Assembly: GCF_014773275.1 (NCBI RefSeq)
Contig: NZ_JACWMW010000002.1
Coordinates: forward strand, 992,001-1,056,000
From: Mucilaginibacter rigui
GTDB lineage: Bacteria; Bacteroidota; Bacteroidia; Sphingobacteriales; Sphingobacteriaceae
Direction: 5' to 3'
Length of the DNA stretch: 64,000 nt
Shown here: one piece after another, positions 45,715-55,035 of the stretch
Numbering within the stretch: the first letter of the stretch is position 1
How the letters are laid out: every line of letters begins with the position of its first letter
Program-made: the position numbers and the translations under genes
Notes under the pieces: model-generated
The model's input: only the letters and a program-made list of their open reading frames with translations
Databases searched by the model: none
Told to the model about the DNA's origin: nothing

Positions 45715-47748
45715 TTAGAATGCCCTTTTATATATTTTGACGCTTTGCCCACCTGTTGTGGTGCAGAAAATGAAGAACACATTTTCTATCCGCTCTATAC
45801 CGGCAATTACGGTACCCTGCGGTATATCATAATGTTTATAGGTATTACCCACATCGTTTGACAGGCTGAAGCGAGCACCGCCATAAGCAACGTAATCTCC
45901 CCATTGTTTTACAACATTTACCTGTTCATCTATTACGCTAACAAACGCATCTCCCTGCCCGCGCGATTGGTATAGGCGGTTACCCGTAAGCTGCGTGCCG
46001 GTGTTGAATATAGCATATGTGTATGCCGGGGATAGGAGAATGTTTTTATAGCCATCTGCTAAAGGGTATGTGCCAGTTGCTCCCGTAGTTACCGACCAGT
46101 TTTGCCCCTGATCTGTTGATTTATAGAATTTTGTTGATGTAGGGTCAATAGCGTAAAAATATTTACCGCCGGCATCGCTTGTAAGGTAATCGAGCCTGGT
46201 AGCCCCGCCAAGGGTAGCTGGCCTCGATTGAAAGCTTGTGCCGCCATTTAACGAAACATAGCTGCTTGTGCCCAGGAATACATAGACCTTATCATTTTTG
46301 GCAACTATACCCGTAAAGCCAAGGTTTGGCTGGTTGGCGCTTACAGTTAACTTAGTGAAAGTTGTACCATCGGTTTTTACAATACCCAGGTTTGTGGTGA
46401 TGTAAAAGTAATTACCATCAGCCACCATGTAATTAACTTTTAGGGTATCCTGGGGCATAGGTAACTGGTTAAATACGTTGGTAAATGTAGCGCCCTGGTT
46501 GCTGCTGTAATATAAATATTTGCCCGTTTTACCACTGCTGAAAAACATGCGGTTACCGGATGCTGCTGAAATGATACCGGATTGCGGGCTTACCGTAAAA
46601 TCAACCTGTGTCCATCCGTTTGTTTGCGAAGGCACAGTTAAAGTAAAATCGGTAGCGCTGGTTAGTTTTAAGCCGCTGTTAACGGTTAAATATATTTTGC
46701 CTGTTACAGCACCTTGGGGTACCGTAACTTTTAATTGTGTTTCGGTAGCTGCTATTACAGTGCCTGTAAATACATTGTTTTGCGGGCCGGTAAAATGTAC
46801 CACATTATCGGCCCGTGTTTTACTGAAATTTGTGCCGGTAATAGTAATGGTATCGCCAACCTTAGCGCTTGCAGGGGCAAATGAGGTAAAGGTAGCTGCC
46901 CCTATGTAGCTAAACACAGGACCTGTGGTAACCTCGCTGTTTTTAACTTTTACAGATACTGCGCCTGTTGAGCCTTCTGTAGGTGCCTTTACCAATAGTT
47001 TAGTAGCTGTAGCCGATATTACAGCAGCATTTGTGCCATTGAATTTTACAACATTATCGGCAGTTGTGGTACTGTAATTAACACCGGCAATGGCAATGGT
47101 ATCGCCGGGGCGGCCCCTGTTAGGGGTGATGCTTTCAATAGTGGGCTTGTCGGCAACTGGGGTAGGGTCTTTTACTTCAGATTTTGGTTTGGTTACTACC
47201 GATGCATAGGTTATAGTGAATGCCCCCGATGAGTTAAACTCACGGCCGCTTGCATCTTTAAACATAATGTTCCATTTTACAGTTATGTCGGTTTCGGTGA
47301 TGGTAATCTCTATCGAGCCCGAGAACGCGTAATACTCATTACCCGCACTGTAGTAATAAACATAGCTTTGTACCGGGGTAGTTGAATTTATTTTAATGGT
47401 TTTTGTACCAGGATTAAGTGATGTACCCGATTTTTTGCTTAACGCTATGGCGCCGTTCTTCAGGTCGTCAATAAAGAAACCCAATTTGCTGCCATCGGCA
47501 TCAAGTGTTGCAGTTGTTTCTAACGATTTTACGCCATCGCCTGATGTGCTGTATAAGGTTGATTTTATACCATCCTGCTTTATAGCGAAATCTTTGCCAT
47601 CAATTTTACCCTGTATAGATGATGTTTTTACCTCGGTTGGCAGAGGTGTTGGCTTAATAATAGTTTCTTTTTTACAGGAAGGTATCACTGTTAATAATAG
47701 CAGTAATATGGCTGTTGTTTTTAATAGTTTTTGTAAGTGTGTTTTCAT
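45715..47748 (-). CDS. TIG-domain lipoprotein with BNR-like repeats
   Basis: This 677-residue exported lipoprotein has a signal ending in lipobox VIPSC. Residues about 40-190 form a DUF-like beta domain. Two IPT/TIG Ig-like domains follow (ITPNRGRPGDTIAIAG and FAPASAKVGDTITITG). The C-terminal half has BNR/sortilin-like repeats (SSNQGATF, LNGGTSF, STDQGQNWS), which suggest a beta-propeller. Such surface proteins bind glycans or proteins. I choose ATG 47748 over the TTG at 47757. It lies downstream of the double-glycine peptide gene, beyond a terminator. Confidence 0.85.
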   Translation of the reverse strand: MKTHLQKLLKTTAILLLLLTVIPSCKKETIIKPTPLPTEVKTSSIQGKIDGKDFAIKQDGIKSTLYSTSGDGVKSLETTATLDADGSKLGFFIDDLKNGAIALSKKSGTSLNPGTKTIKINSTTPVQSYVYYYSAGNEYYAFSGSIEITITETDITVKWNIMFKDASGREFNSSGAFTITYASVVTKPKSEVKDPTPVADKPTIESITPNRGRPGDTIAIAGVNYSTTTADNVVKFNGTNAAVISATATKLLVKAPTEGSTGAVSVKVKNSEVTTGPVFSYIGAATFTSFAPASAKVGDTITITGTNFSKTRADNVVHFTGPQNNVFTGTVIAATETQLKVTVPQGAVTGKIYLTVNSGLKLTSATDFTLTVPSQTNGWTQVDFTVSPQSGIISAASGNRMFFSSGKTGKYLYYSSNQGATFTNVFNQLPMPQDTLKVNYMVADGNYFYITTNLGIVKTDGTTFTKLTVSANQPNLGFTGIVAKNDKVYVFLGTSSYVSLNGGTSFQSRPATLGGATRLDYLTSDAGGKYFYAIDPTSTKFYKSTDQGQNWSVTTGATGTYPLADGYKNILLSPAYTYAIFNTGTQLTGNRLYQSRGQGDAFVSVIDEQVNVVKQWGDYVAYGGARFSLSNDVGNTYKHYDIPQGTVIAGIERIENVFFIFCTTTGGQSVKIYKRAF

Positions 47749-47844
47749 GAGTGCCAAGGGATTAAATTTTTATAAAATTCTATAAATTAACCCCTTACAC
47801 CTATACCGTATTTGCCGTATTTTTTTCTACGTACCAATACGCAC

Positions 47845-47876
47845 AAAAAAGCCCCCCTTTAAAGGGAGGCTTTTTT
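47845..47876. terminator. Terminator after the double-glycine peptide gene
   Basis: A 16-base arm (AAAAAAGCC then CCCTTT) pairs with AAAGGGAGGCTTTTTT with one mismatch. On the minus strand it ends in a run of T. It separates the peptide unit from the lipoprotein gene. Confidence 0.82.
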
Positions 47877-47891
47877 GCGTTTGCCTAAGCA

Positions 47892-48107
47892 TTAAGCGCA
47901 ATACAGATAATTTCCATGGCCTGCGGCTCTGCAATAAGCAGGTTGGCAACCTATCGGCGTGCTGCCAAATACAGGAAATGCTGATCCGCCTGCACCGTCA
48001 CAGTAAGTTTGGGTTGCGCCGCTTGCGCCACCTCTGATCTCTTTTTGCTCATTTCTTGATAACTCTTTTTTCAGGCTTAGTTTGCCCATTGGTTTTGATG
48101 TTTTCAT
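47892..48107 (-). CDS. Double-glycine leader peptide precursor (RiPP/bacteriocin-like)
   Basis: This 71-residue precursor has a leader KLSLKKELSRNEQKEIRGG with the GG at 26-27, matching the Bacteroidota double-glycine leader pattern. Cleavage after G27 would leave a 44-residue Gly/Ala-rich core with cysteines at 36, 54, 59 and 70, spaced for two disulfides or thioethers. Such leaders are normally removed by C39-peptidase ABC exporters; none lies nearby. The gene follows the DGD-motif protein by 44 bases in the same direction and ends at a terminator, so the two form an operon. Function (bacteriocin, signal, or other) is unknown. Confidence 0.8.
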   Translation of the reverse strand: MKTSKPMGKLSLKKELSRNEQKEIRGGASGATQTYCDGAGGSAFPVFGSTPIGCQPAYCRAAGHGNYLYCA

Positions 48108-48151
48108 AATTTAATTATTGGTTATAAATAAATATAAGAATATAGATTTAA

Positions 48152-49801
48152 TTACTGTGCAATAATTTTCAATAACCCGTAGTAAAGCAAGCGTTTAACT
48201 ACGTCAACTATCAACAACTCAAAGGAGGGGTAGTCGTCTTTTACCTCTTCTTCCGAAAAGTATTGTTTCATTTCAGTTAATAATGCTTCAATGGTAAATG
48301 TGTTTTTAAGCGTTTCGGTGATGATCAGGTCTAATTCATCCGGGTAATACTCTTTAATACCTGCCTGCAATAAATCAGGCAATAATATTGCAGTTAGTTC
48401 AGATCTTTCCTGGCTGAAATTTCTTTCAACAATTGTGGGGATGTCTTTCAGATAATCGTATTTCCAATACCAGCCAAGGTCCAACTGTAAATATTCATCT
48501 TGTATTCTGACCCGGGTTTGCAGCAAGTTGTCTTTCGTCAATGAAAAAGTATGTCGGATCAGGTTATAAGCAGTAATGTTATCAGCATACAATTTGTTTA
48601 TGGATGGAACACCAGCGTATATTTTTTTTGAAAACGAATTTTTCTCATATTCCAGGTGAAATATATCAGTCAGGCGCTGTTTATCATCAATACCTAAAGC
48701 GCTTATGTTTATCAGCTTATTAAAGCTGCCGGGTTTTATGTTTTCAGGAAAATCTATTTTCTTATCAGGAGGCATCGCGGTATTTATATAATCAATTGCC
48801 GCACGGGTACGGATGTATACTTGCTCAAAACGAGTGGATGTTTCCTTTTCTTTTAATGATGGGGATAAGGCGGTAATTGTAAGTTGCGGGAAGTTATATA
48901 TAGCAGACCTGATACCGGTATCGGCATCGCGCAGCAAATTTATTATGCGGTAATAGTATTCCGGGTAGTCCTTTCTGAGGGTTTTTGCAAGGTGATCGCA
49001 CACATGCGGATATTGTTTAAACCCACCAACCGGGTGTACCATCTGCAAGTGCGGATAATCCTCAAAACGGATATAATCTTTAAATACCGGGTCCTCAACC
49101 GTAGCCTTGTAATAGCTTACAGGGATGTTTGATTCTGCAGCGAACTGGCAGAACAGGTATTGTTCAAAAATCAGGTTAAGGCTGCCGGTAGTCATTTTCT
49201 CAAGGTCAGCCTTGTTTTTATCTATAAATTCAAAAGCCCGCCTGCTGTATTCTTTAAAAAAGGATAAATCATGGCCGCCTAATAAACCGGCATTGCTTGC
49301 ATACACATCTTTGTGTTCAAAATTCCTTCTTGAAAACGATTCCGGTACAAAGGATAGATGATCATTTATCTGATTGAGTATGGTAGCGTAAAACGGGAGG
49401 TTCTTATCCAGGTTTTGTGCTAAAAGTGGCGAATTAAGGACGTTTTGAGGCGGTTTTTGCCACAGATAAACATCTCCGTCCAGATGCAGAAAAGGTTCGG
49501 TTTGGATGCTGTAAGTGTGGATCTTTGCAAGCGCCCATAAACTGGGATGATAGTGGTTAAGCGTACCTTCTAAAGCTGTTGACACATTGGTATAAGGTAG
49601 TTGCAACAAATCGACTAATATCTCTTTCCCGGCCTTGTCTGTCACCAGGTTTACAGATCCAAATATACTTTTAGCCTGCAGGCTGCTCAGGGCCCAGCTC
49701 ATCCAATGATACTCGGGAGACAGCCAGCCGGCCTTTAGGCTTAATAATTTTTTTTTACTTATTTCCTCAGGGCCTGTCCAAAATGTTTGAAGAACTTTCA
49801 T
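48152..49801 (-). CDS. Glycosyltransferase-like protein (DUF6734-like) beside the leader peptide
   Basis: This 549-residue cytosolic protein has an N-terminal part (about 1-290) that looks like a GT-A-type glycosyltransferase. It opens MKVLQTFWTG, continues with SIFGSVNLVTD, and has a DxD-like motif in FLHLDGDVYLW (D108/D110). The C-terminal 250 residues are helical and unfamiliar. I believe it matches the Bacteroidota family DUF6734; this cannot be checked here. The downstream gene encodes a double-glycine leader peptide, so modification of that peptide is a plausible job. There is no signal sequence or membrane segment. Confidence 0.65.
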   Translation of the reverse strand: MKVLQTFWTGPEEISKKKLLSLKAGWLSPEYHWMSWALSSLQAKSIFGSVNLVTDKAGKEILVDLLQLPYTNVSTALEGTLNHYHPSLWALAKIHTYSIQTEPFLHLDGDVYLWQKPPQNVLNSPLLAQNLDKNLPFYATILNQINDHLSFVPESFSRRNFEHKDVYASNAGLLGGHDLSFFKEYSRRAFEFIDKNKADLEKMTTGSLNLIFEQYLFCQFAAESNIPVSYYKATVEDPVFKDYIRFEDYPHLQMVHPVGGFKQYPHVCDHLAKTLRKDYPEYYYRIINLLRDADTGIRSAIYNFPQLTITALSPSLKEKETSTRFEQVYIRTRAAIDYINTAMPPDKKIDFPENIKPGSFNKLINISALGIDDKQRLTDIFHLEYEKNSFSKKIYAGVPSINKLYADNITAYNLIRHTFSLTKDNLLQTRVRIQDEYLQLDLGWYWKYDYLKDIPTIVERNFSQERSELTAILLPDLLQAGIKEYYPDELDLIITETLKNTFTIEALLTEMKQYFSEEEVKDDYPSFELLIVDVVKRLLYYGLLKIIAQ

Positions 49802-49904
49802 AGGTGTTTAAGGCAGGTTTGTGTTTATAATAAGGCAATGTTTTGTCTAATGTAATTAAACCAAAAGAAAAATACGCACCAAGATTTAAGCGGGACGCAA
49901 AAAA

Positions 49905-49930
49905 GCCTTCACGTTTTTTAACATGAAGGC
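49905..49930 (-). terminator. Terminator of recA
   Basis: GCCTTCAcGTT-TTTT-AACaTGAAGGC has one mismatch. Read on the minus strand, a run of T follows the stem. It lies 28 bases past the recA stop. Confidence 0.8.
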
Positions 49931-49958
49931 CCACATTTTATAAAAACTATTTTATCTA

Positions 49959-50966
49959 CTAAACTTCTGCTAAGCTGTCGCCGGTTACGGTTGCTTTAAT
50001 TTTTGCTTCCAGTTCTTCAGCTAATTCAGGGTTATCCAGTATCAACTGTTTAACTGCATCACGGCCTTGACCAAGGCGGGTTTCGCCGTAGCTAAACCAT
50101 GATCCTGCTTTTTTAATAATGTTGTATTCAACACCCAGGTCAATGATCTCGCCAGCTTTTGAGATACCCTCGCCAAACATAATATCGAACTCTGCTATAC
50201 GGAACGGAGGAGCGACCTTGTTCTTCACTATTTTAACCTTAACACGGTTACCTGATACCTCGTCGGTATCTTTAATTTGTGATATACGGCGTACATCTAA
50301 ACGAACTGAAGCATAGAATTTTAAGGCATTACCACCAGTTGTAGTTTCGGGGTTACCGAACATAACGCCAATTTTGTCGCGCAGTTGGTTAATGAATATA
50401 CAGCAGCATCCGGTTTTGCTAATAGTACCGGTTAGTTTACGCAATGCCTGCGACATTAAACGGGCGTGTAAACCCATTTTAGAATCGCCCATTTCGCCTT
50501 CAATCTCGGCTTTTGGAACCAACGCCGCAACAGAGTCAATAACCAAAATGTCAATAGCGCCCGAGCGGATCAGGTTATCGGCAATTTCTAAGGCCTGCTC
50601 ACCATTATCCGGTTGTGATATTAAAAGGTTTTCTACATCTACACCAAGTTTTTTGGCGTAGAAACGGTCGAACGCGTGTTCTGCATCTATAAAAGCGGCA
50701 ATGCCACCTTTCTTTTGTGATTCGGCTATGGCATGTATAGCTAAGGTTGTTTTACCAGACGACTCGGGGCCATAGATCTCTATCACCCTGCCTTTTGGTA
50801 AACCACCTACACCTAAAGCAATATCAAGGCCTAAAGAGCCTGTTGAAATTGTTTCGGTTGCTTCAATAGCGGTATCACCCATTTTCATGATGGTGCCCTT
50901 GCCGTATGATTTTTCCAGCTTATCTAATGTTAGCTGTAATGCCTTTAATTTATCTGCGTTGCTCAT
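49959..50966 (-). CDS. recA: Recombinase RecA
   Basis: This 335-residue DNA strand-exchange protein has Walker [10 protein letters not shown] (about residues 65-73), Walker B ([12 protein letters not shown]), loop L1 and loop L2 ([18 protein letters not shown]), and the standard C-terminal domain. Length and motifs are normal. The start is ATG. The leader contains a perfect 11-base inverted repeat at 51004-51030 and a -7-like TATATTTG, so expression may be controlled at that site. Confidence 0.98.
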   Translation of the reverse strand: MSNADKLKALQLTLDKLEKSYGKGTIMKMGDTAIEATETISTGSLGLDIALGVGGLPKGRVIEIYGPESSGKTTLAIHAIAESQKKGGIAAFIDAEHAFDRFYAKKLGVDVENLLISQPDNGEQALEIADNLIRSGAIDILVIDSVAALVPKAEIEGEMGDSKMGLHARLMSQALRKLTGTISKTGCCCIFINQLRDKIGVMFGNPETTTGGNALKFYASVRLDVRRISQIKDTDEVSGNRVKVKIVKNKVAPPFRIAEFDIMFGEGISKAGEIIDLGVEYNIIKKAGSWFSYGETRLGQGRDAVKQLILDNPELAEELEAKIKATVTGDSLAEV

Positions 50967-50983
50967 ATTAAACTAATGTGAAA

Positions 50984-50991
50984 CAAATATA
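50984..50991 (-). promoter_or_regulatory. -7-like box of recA
   Basis: TATATTTG on the minus strand fits TAnnTTTG, about 18 bases before the start codon. The position expected for the -33 box is occupied by an inverted repeat. Confidence 0.5.
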
Positions 50992-51003
50992 AAACATAAT
51001 TTT

Positions 51004-51030
51004 ATAATTACTAATATTTTTAGTAATTAT
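51004..51030. promoter_or_regulatory. Palindrome upstream of recA, candidate operator
   Basis: ATAATTACTAA and its exact complement TTAGTAATTAT flank five bases. It sits about 13-38 bases upstream of the -7-like box, where a DNA-damage regulator could act. It does not match the E. coli LexA box. Confidence 0.5.
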
Positions 51031-51080
51031 TTTTTATTTGTTTTGTTTATCTGTAAACTTACCTATCTGTTGCCTGGTAA

Positions 51081-51842
51081 TCAAATATCTTTATCAACAC
51101 TACGCTTAGCCAATTCTTTACTTATTGCATTTAAAGCTTTCTTCTTTTTGGCATCTTTTGCTTTTTTTATTTTAACTGTTTCGGCCTTCAGTAAAGCAGT
51201 TTCGGTATTGTGCTGCTCGTAATATTTACAAAACCAGGTAAGGGGGCAGATCTCGCATTTCGGGGTACGTGCCACGCATATATAACGGCCATGCAATATC
51301 AGCCAGTGATGGGCAATAGCCAGTGTGTTTTCGGGAAGGAATTGTACCAACTGCTTTTCTACCGCTAATGGTGTGGTAGCCCTGGTTGTTAAGCCTATGC
51401 GGTTTGCCACCCTGAATACGTGCGTATCAACCGCAATGGCCGGTGCATCAAATACTACCGATGCAATTACATTGGCCGTTTTGCGGCCAACGCCCGGCAA
51501 TAGCTGCAGCTCGTTCAGGTCTGAAGGTACAACGCCATTAAACCGCTCCACCAGCATTTTGGCCATGCCTGCCAGGTGTTTGGTTTTATTATTTGGATAA
51601 CTTACGCTACGGATATAGGTAAAGATCTCGTCGGCATCAGATGCCGCAAGGGCAGCCGCATCCGGGAAACGTTTAAACAGGGCCGGGGTAACCTGGTTAA
51701 TACGCTTATCGGTACATTGGGCCGACAGAATAACTGCTACAAGTAACTCATAAGGGCTGTTATAATGCAATTCGGTAACTGCGTTAGGCTGGTTTTTTGA
51801 AAAGTATTCTACAAAATGGCGGTAGCGTTCCTGTTTAAGCAT
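51081..51842 (-). CDS. nth: Endonuclease III
   Basis: This 253-residue DNA glycosylase/AP lyase removes oxidised pyrimidines. It has the helix-hairpin-helix LPGVGRKTANVI with catalytic lysine (K in GRKTA), the catalytic aspartate in VDTHVFRVANR, and the 4Fe-4S cluster C-x6-C-x2-C-x5-C (CVARTPKCEICPLTWFC). The tail after the cluster is about 40 residues longer than in E. coli and very rich in Lys and Ala. The gene is read in the same direction as recA, with a 114-base gap that contains the palindrome. Confidence 0.96.
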   Translation of the reverse strand: MLKQERYRHFVEYFSKNQPNAVTELHYNSPYELLVAVILSAQCTDKRINQVTPALFKRFPDAAALAASDADEIFTYIRSVSYPNNKTKHLAGMAKMLVERFNGVVPSDLNELQLLPGVGRKTANVIASVVFDAPAIAVDTHVFRVANRIGLTTRATTPLAVEKQLVQFLPENTLAIAHHWLILHGRYICVARTPKCEICPLTWFCKYYEQHNTETALLKAETVKIKKAKDAKKKKALNAISKELAKRSVDKDI

Positions 51843-52105
51843 TGGGTTAATTCATAGTTAATGGTTCATAGATCATAGCGGGAACCATGTTGTTGCAAAA
51901 GTCTTTAATAATTAGCAGATGAACAAGCGATAAAATTTGTCCGCTTGTGGGATTATAACCATTTAATAATCAGCCCAAAAGCGAACGGTTAATTGTATCG
52001 TAACCGTACACTTTATCAATCAGTTTGTTCGTAATTAATTGATAATCAAATAATTGAAATATTGGTATTTTATTGGTTAGCTTTTAATTATCAAAAGCAT
52101 AAACC

Positions 52106-54478
52106 ATGTTTAAAAATTACCTCTTAAGCGCTTTTCGCAGCCTTAAAAAATTTAAGCTGTTTACCTTTCTTAACGTATTTGGGTTAGCAAGCGGGATGGC
52201 TTGCAGTATCCTTATTTTATTATGGGTGCAGGATGAGCTTAGTTATGATAAGTTTAACGCAGATACCGCCCATACCTATAGGTTGGTAGCCAACGTTGCC
52301 GGGTCGGATGCCGCGGTTACACCGCCGCCTGTTGTTACAGCTATGAAACAGCAAATGCCTAAGGTTAACAACGTTACCCGTTTGGTGCCACTTAATGCAA
52401 CCGTTACGGTGGGCAACCAAAAGTTTGCTGAGAAAAGCCTGGAGTATGCTGATGCTAACTTTTTACAAATGTTTAACTACCCGCTTTTGCAGGGCGATAA
52501 AAACACCGTGCTTTCCCGCCCGGAGGGTGCTGTTATTACAGAAGCGGCGGCCATAAAATATTTTGGCAAGGTTAACGCTATCGGTAAAGTGCTGCATGTT
52601 GATAACAGTATTAACGGCAATAACTATGTAGTAACAGGGGTGTTAAAAAATCTGCCGCATAATTCGCATTTGCAATTTGATGTGCTGCTGCCTATTGATT
52701 ATTATAATAAGGATAACGGGGACGTATGGGATAATTTTTCTGTTTACAGCTATGTACAGTTGGATAGCTCGGTGAATGCAACGCCGGCGTTTATTGCCGG
52801 GCTGGAGAAACAGATCAACAGCATTTATAAACTTAATGATAAGAGTAACACCAAAACCAGCTACACCTTACAACCCCTTACAGATATCCATTTACACTCT
52901 CATTATTTAGGGGATATTAGCGGGCAGGGAAACAGCCAAAACGTTACCATATTTTTATTGGTCGCGGTTTTTATTTTGGTTATAGCCTGTATCAATTTCA
53001 TGAACCTATCCACCGCTCTGGGTGCGCAAAGGGCTAAGGAAGTTGGCCTGCGTAAAACAATAGGTGCCATGCGTTTTCAGCTTGTTACCCAATTCATCAG
53101 CGAATCTTTGTTGGTGTCGTTGTTATCGTTGGTTATCGGTATCGCTATTGCCTGGCTGCTATTGCCTGTGTTTAATGTTATTTCGTTTAAAGCCATTACC
53201 ATTGATCTGCTCGATCTTAAAATAATTGGCGAGCTTTTACTTTTAGCAATTTTTGTAGGGGTAATTTCGGGCAGTTACCCTGCCTTCTTCATGTCGTCTT
53301 TTAAACCGGTATCGGTATTAAAGGGTTTGAAACAGGTAAATGGGCAGCGGTCTTTTTTAAGGAGCGGGCTGGTTATAGTACAGTTTAGCATTTCGGTGGT
53401 GCTGATGATAAGTACGCTTGTAGTTAACAGCCAGCTTAAATTTATCCGTAGCAGGGACGTTGGGTTTAATAAACAAAACCTGTTGTATATGCAAATGCCG
53501 CAAACTGGTGACCTGCAAAATAACTATTCGGCTGTAAAAGCAGCCATGCAGCAACAACCCGGACTGGCAGATTATACGCTGATCAATAATTTACCTACTG
53601 ATCTGCAAAATGGATCCAGCCAGGTTACCTGGCCGGGTAAAGATCCCAGGCAAAAACAGGTGTTGTTCCCCCAGATAGTTATTGATGGTAATTTTACAAA
53701 GGTGTTTGGCATGCATATACTGGCAGGGCGAACGTTTGATAACAACTCAAAAACAGATGAAGGTAACTATGTATTAAACGAAACCTGTGTTAGAGTTATG
53801 GGGATGACCACCGCTAACGCGATAGGGCAAAAAATAAGCTATAACGGCCAACAGGGTACTGTGATAGGTGTAGTTAAGGATTTTAATTTTAAACCCGTTC
53901 AGCAGCCAATTGAGCCCCTTATTTTAAGGAATACCAACAGAGGAGGGTTTGTAGTTGTCAGGGCCAACCCTGCCAATATGAAACAAACCATAGCCAGCCT
54001 TAAATCGGTATTTCGCAGCGTTTATAGGGATGAGCCTTTTTCATACGGTTTTGTTGACCAGGATCTGAACAGGATGTATGAATCAGAAAGCCGTACACAG
54101 GTATTGTTCAACACCTTCTCGGTAGTTTCTATTATCATATCCTGCCTGGGGCTTTTTGGGTTGGCTACCTTTACTACGCAACGCAGGCTTAAAGAGATAG
54201 GCGTACGGAAAGTACTTGGGGCAAATACAACCGGCATAGTGGCCATGCTCACTAAAGACTTTATAAAACTTGTAGCAATGGCCTTGCTGGTAGCATTTCC
54301 GGCAGCATGGTTTTTGATGAATAAATGGCTGGATAGTTATGTTTATCGCATCCAGATCAGTTGGTGGATGTTCGCTATTGCAGGGATGGCCGCTATTACA
54401 ATATCAATCATCACTATAAGCTATCAATCCATAAGGGCTGCGTTGAGTAACCCGGTAGACAGTTTAAAAACTGAATAG
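52106..54478 (+). CDS. MacB/FtsX-type ABC transporter permease
   Basis: This 790-residue permease has two MacB-periplasmic-core/FtsX units. The protein opens with a membrane segment (FLNVFGLASGMACSILILL), followed by a periplasmic core. FtsX segments lie at about 285-430, with a second core and FtsX segments at about 670-775. The cytosolic coupling helices carry the motifs GLRKTIGAMR and GVRKVLGAN. Such Bacteroidota permeases work with a separate LolD-like ATPase, which is not adjacent. They often export peptides, lipoproteins or antimicrobials. A link to the double-glycine peptide 4 kb away is possible but unsupported. Confidence 0.92.
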   Translation: MFKNYLLSAFRSLKKFKLFTFLNVFGLASGMACSILILLWVQDELSYDKFNADTAHTYRLVANVAGSDAAVTPPPVVTAMKQQMPKVNNVTRLVPLNATVTVGNQKFAEKSLEYADANFLQMFNYPLLQGDKNTVLSRPEGAVITEAAAIKYFGKVNAIGKVLHVDNSINGNNYVVTGVLKNLPHNSHLQFDVLLPIDYYNKDNGDVWDNFSVYSYVQLDSSVNATPAFIAGLEKQINSIYKLNDKSNTKTSYTLQPLTDIHLHSHYLGDISGQGNSQNVTIFLLVAVFILVIACINFMNLSTALGAQRAKEVGLRKTIGAMRFQLVTQFISESLLVSLLSLVIGIAIAWLLLPVFNVISFKAITIDLLDLKIIGELLLLAIFVGVISGSYPAFFMSSFKPVSVLKGLKQVNGQRSFLRSGLVIVQFSISVVLMISTLVVNSQLKFIRSRDVGFNKQNLLYMQMPQTGDLQNNYSAVKAAMQQQPGLADYTLINNLPTDLQNGSSQVTWPGKDPRQKQVLFPQIVIDGNFTKVFGMHILAGRTFDNNSKTDEGNYVLNETCVRVMGMTTANAIGQKISYNGQQGTVIGVVKDFNFKPVQQPIEPLILRNTNRGGFVVVRANPANMKQTIASLKSVFRSVYRDEPFSYGFVDQDLNRMYESESRTQVLFNTFSVVSIIISCLGLFGLATFTTQRRLKEIGVRKVLGANTTGIVAMLTKDFIKLVAMALLVAFPAAWFLMNKWLDSYVYRIQISWWMFAIAGMAAITISIITISYQSIRAALSNPVDSLKTE

Positions 54479-54571
54479 GAGTAAAAATAGAAAGGTTCAT
54501 AAATCAAGCTACCGGATTTTTGCATCCAAATTGTTTGATCTATGAACCAGTGCGTTTTGGCGTAGTACTAC

Positions 54572-54769
54572 TTAGCGCAGGCTTTTCGAATAATCGAGGA
54601 TATAATGAATGGTCTGCAGTTTTGGCTTTTTCTTTAAAAGATCCAAATCAGCGCGGATAGAACGATAGAATATCACATCGTCCGCATCCAGATTTTCATG
54701 TACCTCTGATTCTTTCACCTGGGCTTTGTTAGTGACCGCATTAAAAATTGATGTAAAGGTTTCACCCAT
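54572..54769 (-). CDS. Small protein of unknown function
   Basis: This 65-residue acidic, soluble, mainly helical protein starts at ATG 54769 (MGETFTSIFNAVTNK). It ends KLQTIHYILDYSKSLR. No domain is recognised. It lies between the permease gene and the ECF sigma gene. The codons look protein-like and an ATG start is present, so I treat it as real. Confidence 0.55.
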   Translation of the reverse strand: MGETFTSIFNAVTNKAQVKESEVHENLDADDVIFYRSIRADLDLLKKKPKLQTIHYILDYSKSLR

Positions 54770-54984
54770 AAGCTGTTGTTGTTTGAGATATAAAAATAAC
54801 GAGAATTATTTAGTAATATTTTATGAAGATGAAAATTAAATGAAATTTTTTTCTCAGGTTAATTTATGCTTTATATGCATGGTTCAAATTAAGAATATTA
54901 ACTCATTCTTTTTAAATCAGCATCTTCAACACGATTTTAAACGACATTATGCAACCTGATATTGTGAAATAACGCAAATAAAAA

Positions 54985-55010
54985 AAGCCGCTCTGTAAAC
55001 AGGGCAGCTT
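54985..55010 (-). terminator. Terminator of the ECF sigma gene
   Basis: AAGCCGCTCTGT-AA-ACAGGGCAGCTT has one mismatch and one G-U pair. The T-run lies on the minus strand, 26 bases past the stop codon. Confidence 0.7.
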
Positions 55011-55035
55011 GCAATATTTTGTACCGGTTTTAAAA

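Noticed and set aside
52106..54478. FtsX-type permease as exporter of the double-glycine peptide
   Set aside because: It lacks a C39 protease domain and an ATPase, and repair genes lie between; distance gives no support.
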